From CAWFPR01 sp963817635 (lineage in GTDB: Bacteria > Acidobacteriota > Vicinamibacteria > Vicinamibacterales > 2-12-FULL-66-21), in contig CAWFPR010000010.1 in the NCBI GenBank assembly GCA_963817635.1, forward strand, positions 1 through 64,000: a stretch of 64,000 nucleotides of DNA. Direction: 5' to 3'. Under the pieces are notes generated by a model. That model searched no databases. It saw nothing but the letters and a program-made list of their open reading frames with translations, and was not told the DNA's origin. A program made the position numbers and the translations under genes. Positions 56,242 through 63,981 of the stretch are shown in pieces (within the stretch, counting starts at the first letter, position 1; the number at the start of each line of letters is the position of its first letter).

Positions 56242-58578
56242 TTATCGTGCGATGAGGTAAATCGTCAGGAACGCGAACACGCCGAAGAGCATCAGGAGCG
56301 CATAGTTCTGCACGAGCCCTGTCTGCACCCGGCGCACGAAGAAGCTGGCCTGCCCCGCCGTCCACCCGACGAGGTTCACGAGCCCGTCCACCACGTGCTT
56401 GTCGATCATGTGCGACGCCCACGCCGAGAGCCGCGTCAGCCACCCGGATCCGTTCACCGCGCCGTCTACCACGTTCCGATCGAACGTCCACAGGCCACGG
56501 CCGCTCGAGAGGGTGCCGTCGATCGCGGTCGCGTTGTACAGCTCGTCGACGTAGTACTTGTTGAAGAGCAGCGTGTGGACGCCCCGGAACCGCGCCATCA
56601 GGCGGTTCGGGATCTCCGGCCGGGCGAGGTAGAAGTGCCGGGCGACCGAAATGCCGGCCGCCGCGACGAGAACGGAGAAAATCATCAGGCCGATCTCAGC
56701 GGTGCGCGACACGTGCGCCGTTTCGCCGGGCTCCCCGGCCGCCTGCTCGCCGGCTACGTGTTCGCCCGGCGTGCCCTGCCCCGTCGTCGCCGCGGCGGCC
56801 GGCCCCGTCTCCAGGGCGCCCGCGGGTTCGACACCCAGCCGCACGTCGTGCGCGGCGGTCTCGTGGGCGGCTGCCGACGCCGTGAAGCTCGGCTCGAGGA
56901 AGTGCTCGATCGCGTTGGTGCCGGAGAGCGCCTGCGGGATCCCGACGAAACCCGCGACCACCGCACCGACCGCGAGCGCCATCAGTGGCACCGTCATCGC
57001 CCGGGGCGACTCGTGGGGCCCGTGCCACGCATGGCCGTGCCCGTGCGACGCTGGCGCCGCCACCTGGGCGTCAGCCGCCCCGTGCGTCACCTCGTGGTCG
57101 GCCTTCTGCGCCTGGCCGTGGGCGTGCGCGTCGAGCGGATGTGGCGCGCCGTGCACCGCCGCCTCCTTCGCCGCGGCCGGCGATGCCGCGGTCGCCCACG
57201 CCACGCCGCGATAGCTCCCGTAGAAGGTCAGCATCATCAGCCGGAACATGTAGAACGCGGTCAGGAGCGCCGTCACGACCGCCAGCACCCACAGCGGGCG
57301 GTTCGACAGGAACGTGCGGTAGAGGATCTCGTCCTTGCTGAAGAACCCGGCGAACGGCGGGATGCCCGAGATCGCCAGCGTGCCGAGCATCATCGTCGCG
57401 AAGGTCACCGGCATGAACTTCTTCAGCGAGCCCATCTTCTGCATGTCCTGCTCGCCGGCCATCGCGTGGATGACCGACCCGCTCCCGAGGAACAGCAGCG
57501 CCTTGAAGAAGGCGTGCGTCATCAGGTGGAAGATGGCGGCCGCAAACGCGCCGACGCCCGTCGCCAGGAACATGTAGCCGAGCTGTGAGACGGTCGAATA
57601 CGCGAGCACGCGCTTGATGTCGTTCTGCACGAGCCCGATGGTGGCGGCCATGAGCGCCGTGAGCGCGCCGACGATGGCGACGATCTGCATGACGAGCGGC
57701 GCGTGTTCGAACAGGACCGCGTTGCGCGCCACCATGTAGACCCCCGCCGTGACCATCGTCGCGGCGTGGATCAGCGCGGACACCGGCGTCGGCCCTTCCA
57801 TCGCGTCCGGCAGCCAGACATACAGCGGGATCTGCGCGCTCTTGCCGGTGGCGCCGACGAACAGCAGCAGGCAGATCGTGGACATCACGCCGAACCCGGC
57901 GGCTTCGACCGGCATCGTGGCCGCGGCGTTCGCGACCGCCCTGAAGTCGAGCGTGCCGAACGTGAAGAACACGAGGAACATCCCGAGGATGAACCCCCAG
58001 TCGCCGATCCGGTTGGTGATGAAGGCTTTCTTGCCGGCGTCCGACGCGCTCTTCTTCTCGTACCAGAACCCGATCAGCAGGTACGAGCAGAGTCCGACCC
58101 CTTCCCAGCCGACGAACATCACGAGGAAGTTGCCGCCCAGCACGAGGGTGAGCATGAAGAAGCAGAACAGGTTCAGGTAGCTGAAGAACCGCGCGTACCC
58201 GCCGCGCGGCTCCTCGTGCATGTAGGCGGTCGAGTAGACGTGGATCAGGAAGCCGACGCCGGTGACCACGAGAATCATCAGTGCCGACAGCGGATCGAGG
58301 CGCAGCGTCCAGGGCACCTGGAAGGTGCCGATGACGTTGTGCGCCGTCTCGAGCGGGATCGCAGGAATCCACTGGGCGATCACGACGTCGTGCGCCCGCG
58401 CGTCAGCCGGCAGGCCGAGCAGCCCGATGAACGCGCCGATCGAAATCACCAGCGAACCGGCCATCGTCGCGCACGCCAGCAGCCCGGCCGTCGCGCGGCT
58501 GAAGTAGCGGATGCCGACCAGCCCGTTGATCGCGGCCCCGGCGGCGGGGAGAAGAGGTATTAACCAGATCAGATCCAT
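56242..58578 (-). CDS. nuoL: NADH-quinone oxidoreductase subunit L, with His-rich insert
   Basis: A 778-residue subunit, longer than the usual 610-660. The pump core is normal: FVGWEGVGLCSYLLIGFW, GATGKSAQIPLYVWLPDAMEGPTPVSALIHAATMVTAGVYM. Residues about 466-526 form a loop with 11 histidines (AHAHGQAQKADHEVTHG, SHGHGHAWHGPH). A second Ala/Gly/Glu insert lies near 560-625. The C-terminal end has the lateral helix anchor (VQTGLVQNYALLMLFGVFAF LTIYLIAR). The His-rich loop is expected on one side of the membrane and may bind metal. It is four bases upstream of nuoM. Confidence 0.93.
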   Translation of the reverse strand: MDLIWLIPLLPAAGAAINGLVGIRYFSRATAGLLACATMAGSLVISIGAFIGLLGLPADARAHDVVIAQWIPAIPLETAHNVIGTFQVPWTLRLDPLSALMILVVTGVGFLIHVYSTAYMHEEPRGGYARFFSYLNLFCFFMLTLVLGGNFLVMFVGWEGVGLCSYLLIGFWYEKKSASDAGKKAFITNRIGDWGFILGMFLVFFTFGTLDFRAVANAAATMPVEAAGFGVMSTICLLLFVGATGKSAQIPLYVWLPDAMEGPTPVSALIHAATMVTAGVYMVARNAVLFEHAPLVMQIVAIVGALTALMAATIGLVQNDIKRVLAYSTVSQLGYMFLATGVGAFAAAIFHLMTHAFFKALLFLGSGSVIHAMAGEQDMQKMGSLKKFMPVTFATMMLGTLAISGIPPFAGFFSKDEILYRTFLSNRPLWVLAVVTALLTAFYMFRLMMLTFYGSYRGVAWATAASPAAAKEAAVHGAPHPLDAHAHGQAQKADHEVTHGAADAQVAAPASHGHGHAWHGPHESPRAMTVPLMALAVGAVVAGFVGIPQALSGTNAIEHFLEPSFTASAAAHETAAHDVRLGVEPAGALETGPAAAATTGQGTPGEHVAGEQAAGEPGETAHVSRTAEIGLMIFSVLVAAAGISVARHFYLARPEIPNRLMARFRGVHTLLFNKYYVDELYNATAIDGTLSSGRGLWTFDRNVVDGAVNGSGWLTRLSAWASHMIDKHVVDGLVNLVGWTAGQASFFVRRVQTGLVQNYALLMLFGVFAFLTIYLIAR

Positions 58579-58581
58579 ATA

Positions 58582-58676
58582 GCCTCTGTAGGGGCGCCTC
58601 GCGAGGCGCCCTTACACCTACCAGAGCCTCGTGAGGCGCCCTAACTACCGGCCTCGCGAGGCGCCCCTGCACTTAC
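58582..58676. repeat. Three-copy palindromic GCCTCGCGAGGC repeat between nuoK and nuoL
   Basis: The spacer holds three related units with cores at 58592-58611 (GGGCGCCTCGCGAGGCGCCC, a perfect 20-base palindrome), 58626-58641 (GCCTCGTGAGGCGCCC) and 58651-58667 (GCCTCGCGAGGCGCCCC). They are joined by TTACACCTACC- and CTAACTACC-like linkers. The last overlaps the nuoK stop. It might slow transcription or form a processing site in the nuo message. Confidence 0.85.
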
Positions 58677-58981
58677 CAGCGCATGATGTTCAGTTCGTCG
58701 ATGTTCAGCGTTTCCTTGTTGCGGTAGTAGGCCAGGATGATGCCGAGCCCGACCGCCGCTTCCGCGGCCGCAACCGCGATCACGAAAATCGCGAACACCT
58801 GGCCGACCGCGTTGTGCAGCTGCTGCGAGAACGCCGCGAGGTTGATGTTCACGGCGTTCAGCATCAGTTCGATCGACATGAAGATGACGATGACGTTGCG
58901 GCGCACCATGACGCCAATCGCCCCGATCATGAAGAGCGCGGCCGACAGCACCAGGTAGTGGTACGGCGTAATCGGAACCAT
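58673..58981 (-). CDS. nuoK: NADH-quinone oxidoreductase subunit K
   Basis: A 102-residue subunit with three helices. The conserved Glu in MSIELMLNAVNINL and the second in AEAAVGLGIILAYYRNK mark the central proton path. Length and text are standard. The stop lies within the palindromic repeat array; nuoJ is six bases upstream. Confidence 0.95.
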   Translation of the reverse strand: MVPITPYHYLVLSAALFMIGAIGVMVRRNVIVIFMSIELMLNAVNINLAAFSQQLHNAVGQVFAIFVIAVAAAEAAVGLGIILAYYRNKETLNIDELNIMRW

Positions 58982-58987
58982 GGCCTG

Positions 58988-59524
58988 TCAGATCTCCTTC
59001 TTCGCGAGCAGGATGGCGCCGATCATCGCCACGAGCAGCAGCATCGACGCGACCTCGAACGGCACCAGGTAATCGGAATAGAGCAGCATCCCCACGATCC
59101 GCGTGTTGCCCGCGGTCTCGAGGGCCGGCCCCGCCGCAGCCGCGGCCTGCGCGGCGTTCACCGCGGCGGTGGCGGGCCGTGCCGCCGAATACACGAGGAT
59201 GGCGGCGATCTCGGCCAGCATGACGGCGGCGATCGCGAACCCGAGCCGCGACTGCCGCCGCGTGTCGGGGACCGCTTCCGGTGAGCGCTTCAGATTCACC
59301 AGCATCACGACGAACAGGTAGAGGACGACGATGCCGCCGGCGTAGACCAGGATCTGGATGATCGCGAGGAACTCGGCGGCGAGCATCACGTAGACCACCG
59401 CGACGCACAGGAAGTTCGCCACGAGGAACAGCGCGCTGTGCACGGTATTGCGCGCCGTCACCACCAGCACGCCGAACATGATGATGCAGGCCGCGAGCGT
59501 ATAAAAAGCGATGGATTCGAGCAT
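58988..59524 (-). CDS. nuoJ: NADH-quinone oxidoreductase subunit J
   Basis: A 178-residue subunit with five helices: SIAFYTLAACIIMFGVLVVTAR, HSALFLVANFLCVAVVYVML, IIQILVYAGGIVVLYLFVVML. The C-terminal part contains VPFEVASMLLLVAMIGAILLAKKE. The periplasmic loop is enriched in Ala (VNAAQAAAAAGPALETAG). NuoI, normally placed between nuoH and nuoJ, is absent here: only 37 bases separate the genes. Confidence 0.93.
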   Translation of the reverse strand: MLESIAFYTLAACIIMFGVLVVTARNTVHSALFLVANFLCVAVVYVMLAAEFLAIIQILVYAGGIVVLYLFVVMLVNLKRSPEAVPDTRRQSRLGFAIAAVMLAEIAAILVYSAARPATAAVNAAQAAAAAGPALETAGNTRIVGMLLYSDYLVPFEVASMLLLVAMIGAILLAKKEI

Positions 59525-59534
59525 GTCGTGATTC

Positions 59535-59554
59535 CTTCCGGCCGAGGCCGGAAG
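59535..59554. other. Perfect hairpin between nuoJ and nuoH
   Basis: CTTCCGGCCGAGGCCGGAAG forms a 9-bp perfect stem with a two-base centre (or 8 bp with a four-base loop). No T-run follows on the transcribed strand, so it is not an obvious terminator. It sits where nuoI would be expected. Confidence 0.6.
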
Positions 59555-59561
59555 CTGCCAG

Positions 59562-60581
59562 CTACAGGAGCACCTTCAGAATGGCGGTCACCACCAGGTT
59601 GGCGATGCCCACCGGTATCAGTACCTTCCACCCGAGGCGCATCAGCTGGTCGTAGCGGTACCGAGGCAGCGTCGCGCGGACCCACATCGTCAGGTAGATG
59701 AAGCCGAACGTCTTGAACACGAACCAGATCCATCCCGGGACGTAGTCGAGCACCGCAAGTGCCTGCACGCTCGGGAACGGGCGGAGCCATCCGCCGAGAA
59801 ACAGCGTCGTCGCGACGGCCGAGACGACAATCATGTTGGCGTATTCGGCCAGGAAGAACAGCGCGAACCGCATGCCGCTGTACTCCGTGTGGAAGCCGCC
59901 GACCAGCTCCTGCTCGGCCTCTGGAAGATCGAAGGGCGTGCGGTTGGTCTCCGCCAGGCCGCCGATGAACAGCACGACGAAGGCGACCGGCTGGATGAAG
60001 ATGTACCAGACGCCCTGCGCCTGCTGGGCCTCGGTGATCCCGACCATGCTGAGCGTGCCGGCGGTCGCCACGACGCTGACGAGCATCATCGTGACCGCGA
60101 TCTCGTACGAGATGAGCTGGGCCGAGGCCCGCAGGCCCGCGAGCAGCGGGAACTTGCTGTTCGACGCATAGCCCGCCAGGATGATCCCGTAGACCCCGAT
60201 CGACGTGATCGACACGATATACAGCAGGCCGACGTTGATGTCCGACACGAACACCGGGACCGTGTAGCCGAAGAGCGTGACCGAGCGGCCGAAGGGGATC
60301 ACCGCGAAGGCGATGAGCGCCGGCACCATCGAGACAATCGGGGCGAGCGTGAACACCCATTTGTCCGCCCGGACCGGCGTGATGTCTTCCTTGAGCAGCA
60401 GCTTGATGCCGTCGGCAATCGGCTGCAGGGAGCCGTGCGGGCCGACGCGCATCGGGCCCAGACGCACCTGCACCCACGCCTGCACCTTGCGTTCGAGCAG
60501 CACCAGGTAGGCCACCGCGAGCAGCACGACCGCCAGCAGCACCACAATCTGCAGGATGGGCACGAGGAAGGCCGCCATCAT
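59562..60581 (-). CDS. nuoH: NADH-quinone oxidoreductase subunit H
   Basis: A 339-residue membrane subunit with eight helices. RLGPMRVGPHGSLQPIADGIKLLLKEDITP lines the quinone channel. GGLAETNRTPFDLPEAEQELVGGFHTEYSGMRFALFFLAEY contains the conserved acidic residues. It lies one base after the nuoD gene region (nuoD ends 60578), a four-base overlap. Standard length. Confidence 0.95.
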   Translation of the reverse strand: MMAAFLVPILQIVVLLAVVLLAVAYLVLLERKVQAWVQVRLGPMRVGPHGSLQPIADGIKLLLKEDITPVRADKWVFTLAPIVSMVPALIAFAVIPFGRSVTLFGYTVPVFVSDINVGLLYIVSITSIGVYGIILAGYASNSKFPLLAGLRASAQLISYEIAVTMMLVSVVATAGTLSMVGITEAQQAQGVWYIFIQPVAFVVLFIGGLAETNRTPFDLPEAEQELVGGFHTEYSGMRFALFFLAEYANMIVVSAVATTLFLGGWLRPFPSVQALAVLDYVPGWIWFVFKTFGFIYLTMWVRATLPRYRYDQLMRLGWKVLIPVGIANLVVTAILKVLL

Positions 60582-61678
60582 CGGTCCACCTCCCCCAGGA
60601 CGATGTCGATGGATCCGATGAGCGCGACGACGTCCGACACGAGATGTCCTTTGATGAGCTGCGAGAGCGCCTGAAGGTTGCAGAACGAGGGCGGCCGGAC
60701 CCGGAACCGGTACGGCATGTTCGACTTGCCGTCGCTCACGATGAAGTAGCCGAGCTCCCCTTTCGGGGATTCAATCGCGTGGTAGGTTTCGCCGGCCGGC
60801 GGCTTGATGAGGCGAGGCACCTTGCCGATGATCGGCCCCTCGGGCAGGCCGTCGAGCGCCTGCTCGATGATGCGCACCGACTGGTGGAACTCCTCGATGC
60901 GCACGAGGTAGCGGTCGTAGGTGTCGCCGGCGAGGCCGAGCGGCACGTCGAACGCGAAGTCGCTGTAGGCGGCATACGGCTCGTCTTTCCGGATGTCGCG
61001 CATCACGCCGGAGCCGCGCAGCGGCGGGCCGCTCAGCCCGATCGCAATCGCGTCCGCCCCCGAGATCGGCCCGACACCGCGCGTGCGCTTCAGCCAGATC
61101 CGGTTGTGCGTGAGGAGCGTCTCGTACTCGCTGACCTTGTCGCCGAGGATCGCGCAGAACTCGCGCACCTTGCGATCCCAGCCGGGCGGGATGTCGAGCG
61201 GAAGGCCGCCGATGCGCATCGCGTTGTAGGTCAGGCGCGCCCCGCAGTATTCCTCGAAGAGGTCGAGCACGAGCTCGCGTTCCCGCATCGTGTAGAGGAA
61301 GACCGTCAGCGCGCCGATGTCCATCGCGTGGGTGCCAAGCCACAGGCAGTGGCTCGCGATCCGCTGCAGTTCGGCGAGGATCGTCCGGATGTACCGCGCG
61401 CGCGGCGGCACCTCGATCGACATCAGTTTCTCGACCGTCTCGCAGTAGCCGAGATTGTTCGTCGCGGCCGCGACGTAGTCCATGCGGTCGGTGATGAGGA
61501 CGATCTGCGCCCAGTCGCGGTGCTCGCACAGCTTCTCGACGCCCCGGTGGAGATATCCGATGACGACGTCGCTGTCGATGACGCGCTCGCCGTTGAGTCG
61601 CAGGATGACGCGCAGCACCCCGTGGGTGCTCGGGTGCTGCGGCCCCATGTTGATCACTAACTCGTTGGTGTCAAACAT
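60578..61678 (-). CDS. nuoD: NADH-quinone oxidoreductase subunit D
   Basis: A 366-residue soluble subunit, lining the quinone site. NMGPQHPSTHGVLRVIL (residues 11-27), GYLHRGVEKLCE, TDRMDYVAA and the C-terminal SIDIVLGEVDR are signature elements. No Fe-S cysteines are expected in this subunit. It follows nuoC closely (gap of eight bases). Confidence 0.95.
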   Translation of the reverse strand: MFDTNELVINMGPQHPSTHGVLRVILRLNGERVIDSDVVIGYLHRGVEKLCEHRDWAQIVLITDRMDYVAAATNNLGYCETVEKLMSIEVPPRARYIRTILAELQRIASHCLWLGTHAMDIGALTVFLYTMRERELVLDLFEEYCGARLTYNAMRIGGLPLDIPPGWDRKVREFCAILGDKVSEYETLLTHNRIWLKRTRGVGPISGADAIAIGLSGPPLRGSGVMRDIRKDEPYAAYSDFAFDVPLGLAGDTYDRYLVRIEEFHQSVRIIEQALDGLPEGPIIGKVPRLIKPPAGETYHAIESPKGELGYFIVSDGKSNMPYRFRVRPPSFCNLQALSQLIKGHLVSDVVALIGSIDIVLGEVDR

Positions 61679-61685
61679 CGCGTAG

Positions 61686-62411
61686 CTACTCGATTTCCCT
61701 TGCCGCCTTGACCTTGAGCCAGTCCGTCGGGCTCTCGAGCAGCAATTCCCCCGGGCCTTCGAGCGGATAGTCCTTCCGCTGGGGATGCCCCTGCCATTCG
61801 TCGGGCATCAGGATCCGCCGCAGGTCCGGATGGCCCTCGAACGTGATGCCGAACAGGTCGAAGATCTCGCGCTCGAACCAGTTGGCCGCCGGCCAGATGC
61901 CGGTCACCGACGGCACGCCGGCGCCGTCCTTCGCGCGCACCTTCACCCGGACGCGCTGTCGCAACGTCGTCGAGTAGAGGCAGTAGATGACGTCGAAGCG
62001 CTCGGCGCGGGGCGGCCAGTCGGTCGCCGTGACGTCCGAGCAGAAGTCGAACGCGGCGCCAGGGGCGTCCCGCAGGTGCGTCATGGCCTCGAGCAGCCGC
62101 GACGGCGCGACGACGATGGACCAGTCGCCGACCCACAGCGAGACGTGCTCGACGGCCCCAGGCAACGCGTCCTGGAGCGTCGAAATGAACGGCGGAAGCG
62201 GCGTGTCGGCTGGCGGCGGCGGGTCGGGCGGACCCGCGGGAGGCGCGATCACCTTCGCAGCGTCTGCCGGTTTTCCGGCAGCCGGCGGACGGACGGCCGG
62301 GGGTTTCGGTGCAGCCCCGGCGCGCGCTCCCTCGCCAGCGAGAGGCTTGGATTGACCCTCGCCGGCCGGTTTTTCGCCGGCGGCCTCCGGTGTGTTCGGA
62401 GGTTCAGACAT
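61686..62411 (-). CDS. nuoC: NADH-quinone oxidoreductase subunit C with long N-terminal extension
   Basis: A 241-residue protein. Residues 1-77 are an Ala/Pro/Gly-rich, low-complexity extension not found in standard NuoC. The domain begins near ISTLQDALPG and carries the 30-kDa subunit signature (ERFDVIYCLYSTTLRQRVRV KVR ... WFEREIFDLFGITFEGHPDLRRILMPDEW). It binds NuoD. The extension is probably disordered. Only a repeat lies between this gene and nuoA, so nuoB is missing from its usual place. Confidence 0.92.
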   Translation of the reverse strand: MSEPPNTPEAAGEKPAGEGQSKPLAGEGARAGAAPKPPAVRPPAAGKPADAAKVIAPPAGPPDPPPPADTPLPPFISTLQDALPGAVEHVSLWVGDWSIVVAPSRLLEAMTHLRDAPGAAFDFCSDVTATDWPPRAERFDVIYCLYSTTLRQRVRVKVRAKDGAGVPSVTGIWPAANWFEREIFDLFGITFEGHPDLRRILMPDEWQGHPQRKDYPLEGPGELLLESPTDWLKVKAAREIE

Positions 62412-62423
62412 GCGTTATCTCAG

Positions 62424-62535
62424 AAATGGAAGATGGCAAAAGGAAAATGGAAAACCGCGGCGTGGGCCTGCAACTTGAGATCCAGCGCACTTCCCTCTCC
62501 TTCTTCCATTTCCCATCTGCCATTTCCATTTCCAT
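62424..62535. repeat. Purine/pyrimidine inverted repeat in the nuoA-nuoC gap
   Basis: The purine-rich arm (AATGGAAGATGGCAAAAGGA and following, 62424-62454) faces a pyrimidine-rich arm (CTTCCATTTCCCATCTGCC and neighbours, 62491-62535). The arms are complementary over about 25 bases with mismatches. It has the same family core as the repeat upstream of the E1 gene. It occupies exactly the gap where nuoB usually lies. Confidence 0.72.
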
Positions 62536-62542
62536 GCGGCAT

Positions 62543-62902
62543 TCAGAGCTGCCACTCCAGCGCCCCTTTTTTCCACGCGTAGAAGTAGCCGACCACGAGA
62601 ATGAACAGGAAGACGAGCATCTCGATCAGGCCGAACAGGGCCAGTTGATCGAGGGAGACCGCCCACGGAAACATGAAGACCGTCTCGACGTCGAAAATGA
62701 CGAAGAGCATCGCAATCAGGTAGTAGCGGATGCTGTAACGATCCCGCGCGTCCCCGACCGCCTCGATGCCGCATTCGTAGGGCTCGAGCTTGACCTTGGT
62801 CGGTTTTTCGGCATTCACCGACCAGGCGAGCAGGAGGGTGACGATCGAGAACCCGATGGCGATGACGATGAAAATGAAGATAGGAAGATACGAGCTGAGC
62901 AT
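62543..62902 (-). CDS. nuoA: NADH-quinone oxidoreductase subunit A
   Basis: A 119-residue subunit with three helices. KLEPYECGIEAVGDARDRYSIRYYLIAMLFVIFDVETVFMFPWA is the family signature. It begins the nuo unit and has an AGGG ribosome site nine bases before the ATG. It is driven by the promoter at 62963-62991. Length is normal. Confidence 0.95.
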   Translation of the reverse strand: MLSSYLPIFIFIVIAIGFSIVTLLLAWSVNAEKPTKVKLEPYECGIEAVGDARDRYSIRYYLIAMLFVIFDVETVFMFPWAVSLDQLALFGLIEMLVFLFILVVGYFYAWKKGALEWQL

Positions 62903-62962
62903 GACTGCCCTGTGATTGAAGGAGGAGTGCCCGCCGCCGCATCAGGGGCGTGGACGGGGCTG

Positions 62963-62991
62963 TTTATAGCACGCGGTTCCAGGGGTGTCAA
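62963..62991 (-). promoter_or_regulatory. Strong sigma-70 promoter of the nuo-atp block
   Basis: On the minus strand TTGACA (62991-62986) is followed, after exactly 17 bases, by TATAAA (62968-62963). The start would be near 62956, 54 bases before the nuoA ATG. This is the best consensus match in the window and fits a highly expressed respiratory operon. Confidence 0.85.
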
Positions 62992-63039
62992 CAAACGGCA
63001 AACCCCTATGTACCAACAATTTTCGGCCAATCCGATTCC

Positions 63040-63069
63040 TTGACGCTCCGCGCGGGGGGAGCCTATACT
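63040..63069 (+). promoter_or_regulatory. Sigma-70-type promoter of the VWFA-like gene
   Basis: TTGACG (63040-63045) lies 18 bases before TATACT (63064-63069). Transcription would start near 63076, 15 bases before ATG 63091, with AAAGAGAAAGG as ribosome site. It is divergent from the nuo promoter with about 50 bases between them. Confidence 0.75.
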
Positions 63070-63090
63070 CGAAAAGAGAAAGGCCCAACC

Positions 63091-63981
63091 ATGATGACCT
63101 CGATCTTCTCGCTGGTGCTGGCCCTGTGGCTCGCCGCGCCCGTCCAGACGGCGCCCGCGCCGCGCCCTCAGGCGCGTGATGCGCGCAACCGTGATGTGTA
63201 CGTGAGCGTGGTGGACGCAAAAGGCGCGCCGGTTTCCGGGCTGACCGCCAAGGACTTCGTCGTGCGCGAGGATGGCGTGGCCCGGGAGGTTCTCAACGCG
63301 AGCCCGGCGACCGCCCCGTTGCAGATCGCGCTCGTGGTGGACGACAGCCAGGCCTCGACGCAGGCCATCCAGCCGCTTCGCGAAGGCCTTACCGCCTTCA
63401 TCGACGCGATGCGCGGGAAAGCCGAAATCGCCCTGATCACGGTCGGCGAACGGCCGACCTCCCTGGCCCAGTACACAACCGACGCCGCCACGCTCCAGAA
63501 GGCGGTCGGCCGCGTCTTCGCGCGCCCTGGGTCCGGCGCCTATCTCACGGAGGGCCTGCTCGAGGTCAGCAAGGGCCTGCTCAAGCGCAACGCCACCCGG
63601 CCGGTAATCGTGGCCATCACGTTCCCCGGGGTCGAGTACAGCAACATGCACTACGAGCAGGTGCTCGATCCCCTCGTCGCGAGCGGCGCGATGCTGAACG
63701 TGTTCGAAGTCGGGATCGCGCCGGCGACCACGAACGACGAGATGCGCAACCGGAACCTGCTGATCGCGGAAGGCACGGAGCAGACCGGCGGCCGCCGCGA
63801 CCAGCTCCTGGCCGACACGGCGATTCCCGTGCGCATGCGCCAGCTCGCCGACGAACTCCTCTCGCAGTACGTCGTCACGTACGCGCGCCCCGAGACGCTG
63901 ATTCCGCCCGAGAAGATTGCGGTCTCTGTGACCAGGCCGGGATTGACGGCGCGTGCCCGCACGCACGCGGCGGGCAAGTGA
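63091..63981 (+). CDS. Secreted VWFA-related acidobacterial domain protein
   Basis: A 296-residue protein with a signal peptide (MMTSIFSLVLALWLAAPVQT A). After DVYVSVVDAKGAPVSGLTAKDFVVREDG, a common beginning of this family, comes a VWA-like fold with LQIALVVDDSQAS at the metal site. The DxSxS MIDAS motif is only partly kept (D-D-S-Q-A-S). FIDAMRGKAEIALITVGERP and RPVIVAITFPG continue the fold. The family, TIGR03436-like, is enriched in Acidobacteriota, and its role is unknown, probably adhesion or binding. It is divergent from nuoA with its own promoter. Confidence 0.82.
   Translation: MMTSIFSLVLALWLAAPVQTAPAPRPQARDARNRDVYVSVVDAKGAPVSGLTAKDFVVREDGVAREVLNASPATAPLQIALVVDDSQASTQAIQPLREGLTAFIDAMRGKAEIALITVGERPTSLAQYTTDAATLQKAVGRVFARPGSGAYLTEGLLEVSKGLLKRNATRPVIVAITFPGVEYSNMHYEQVLDPLVASGAMLNVFEVGIAPATTNDEMRNRNLLIAEGTEQTGGRRDQLLADTAIPVRMRQLADELLSQYVVTYARPETLIPPEKIAVSVTRPGLTARARTHAAGK

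Noticed and set aside
58582..58676. Possible integron attachment sites or a CRISPR fragment.
   Set aside because: Only three irregular palindromes without unique spacers, integrase or cassette genes.
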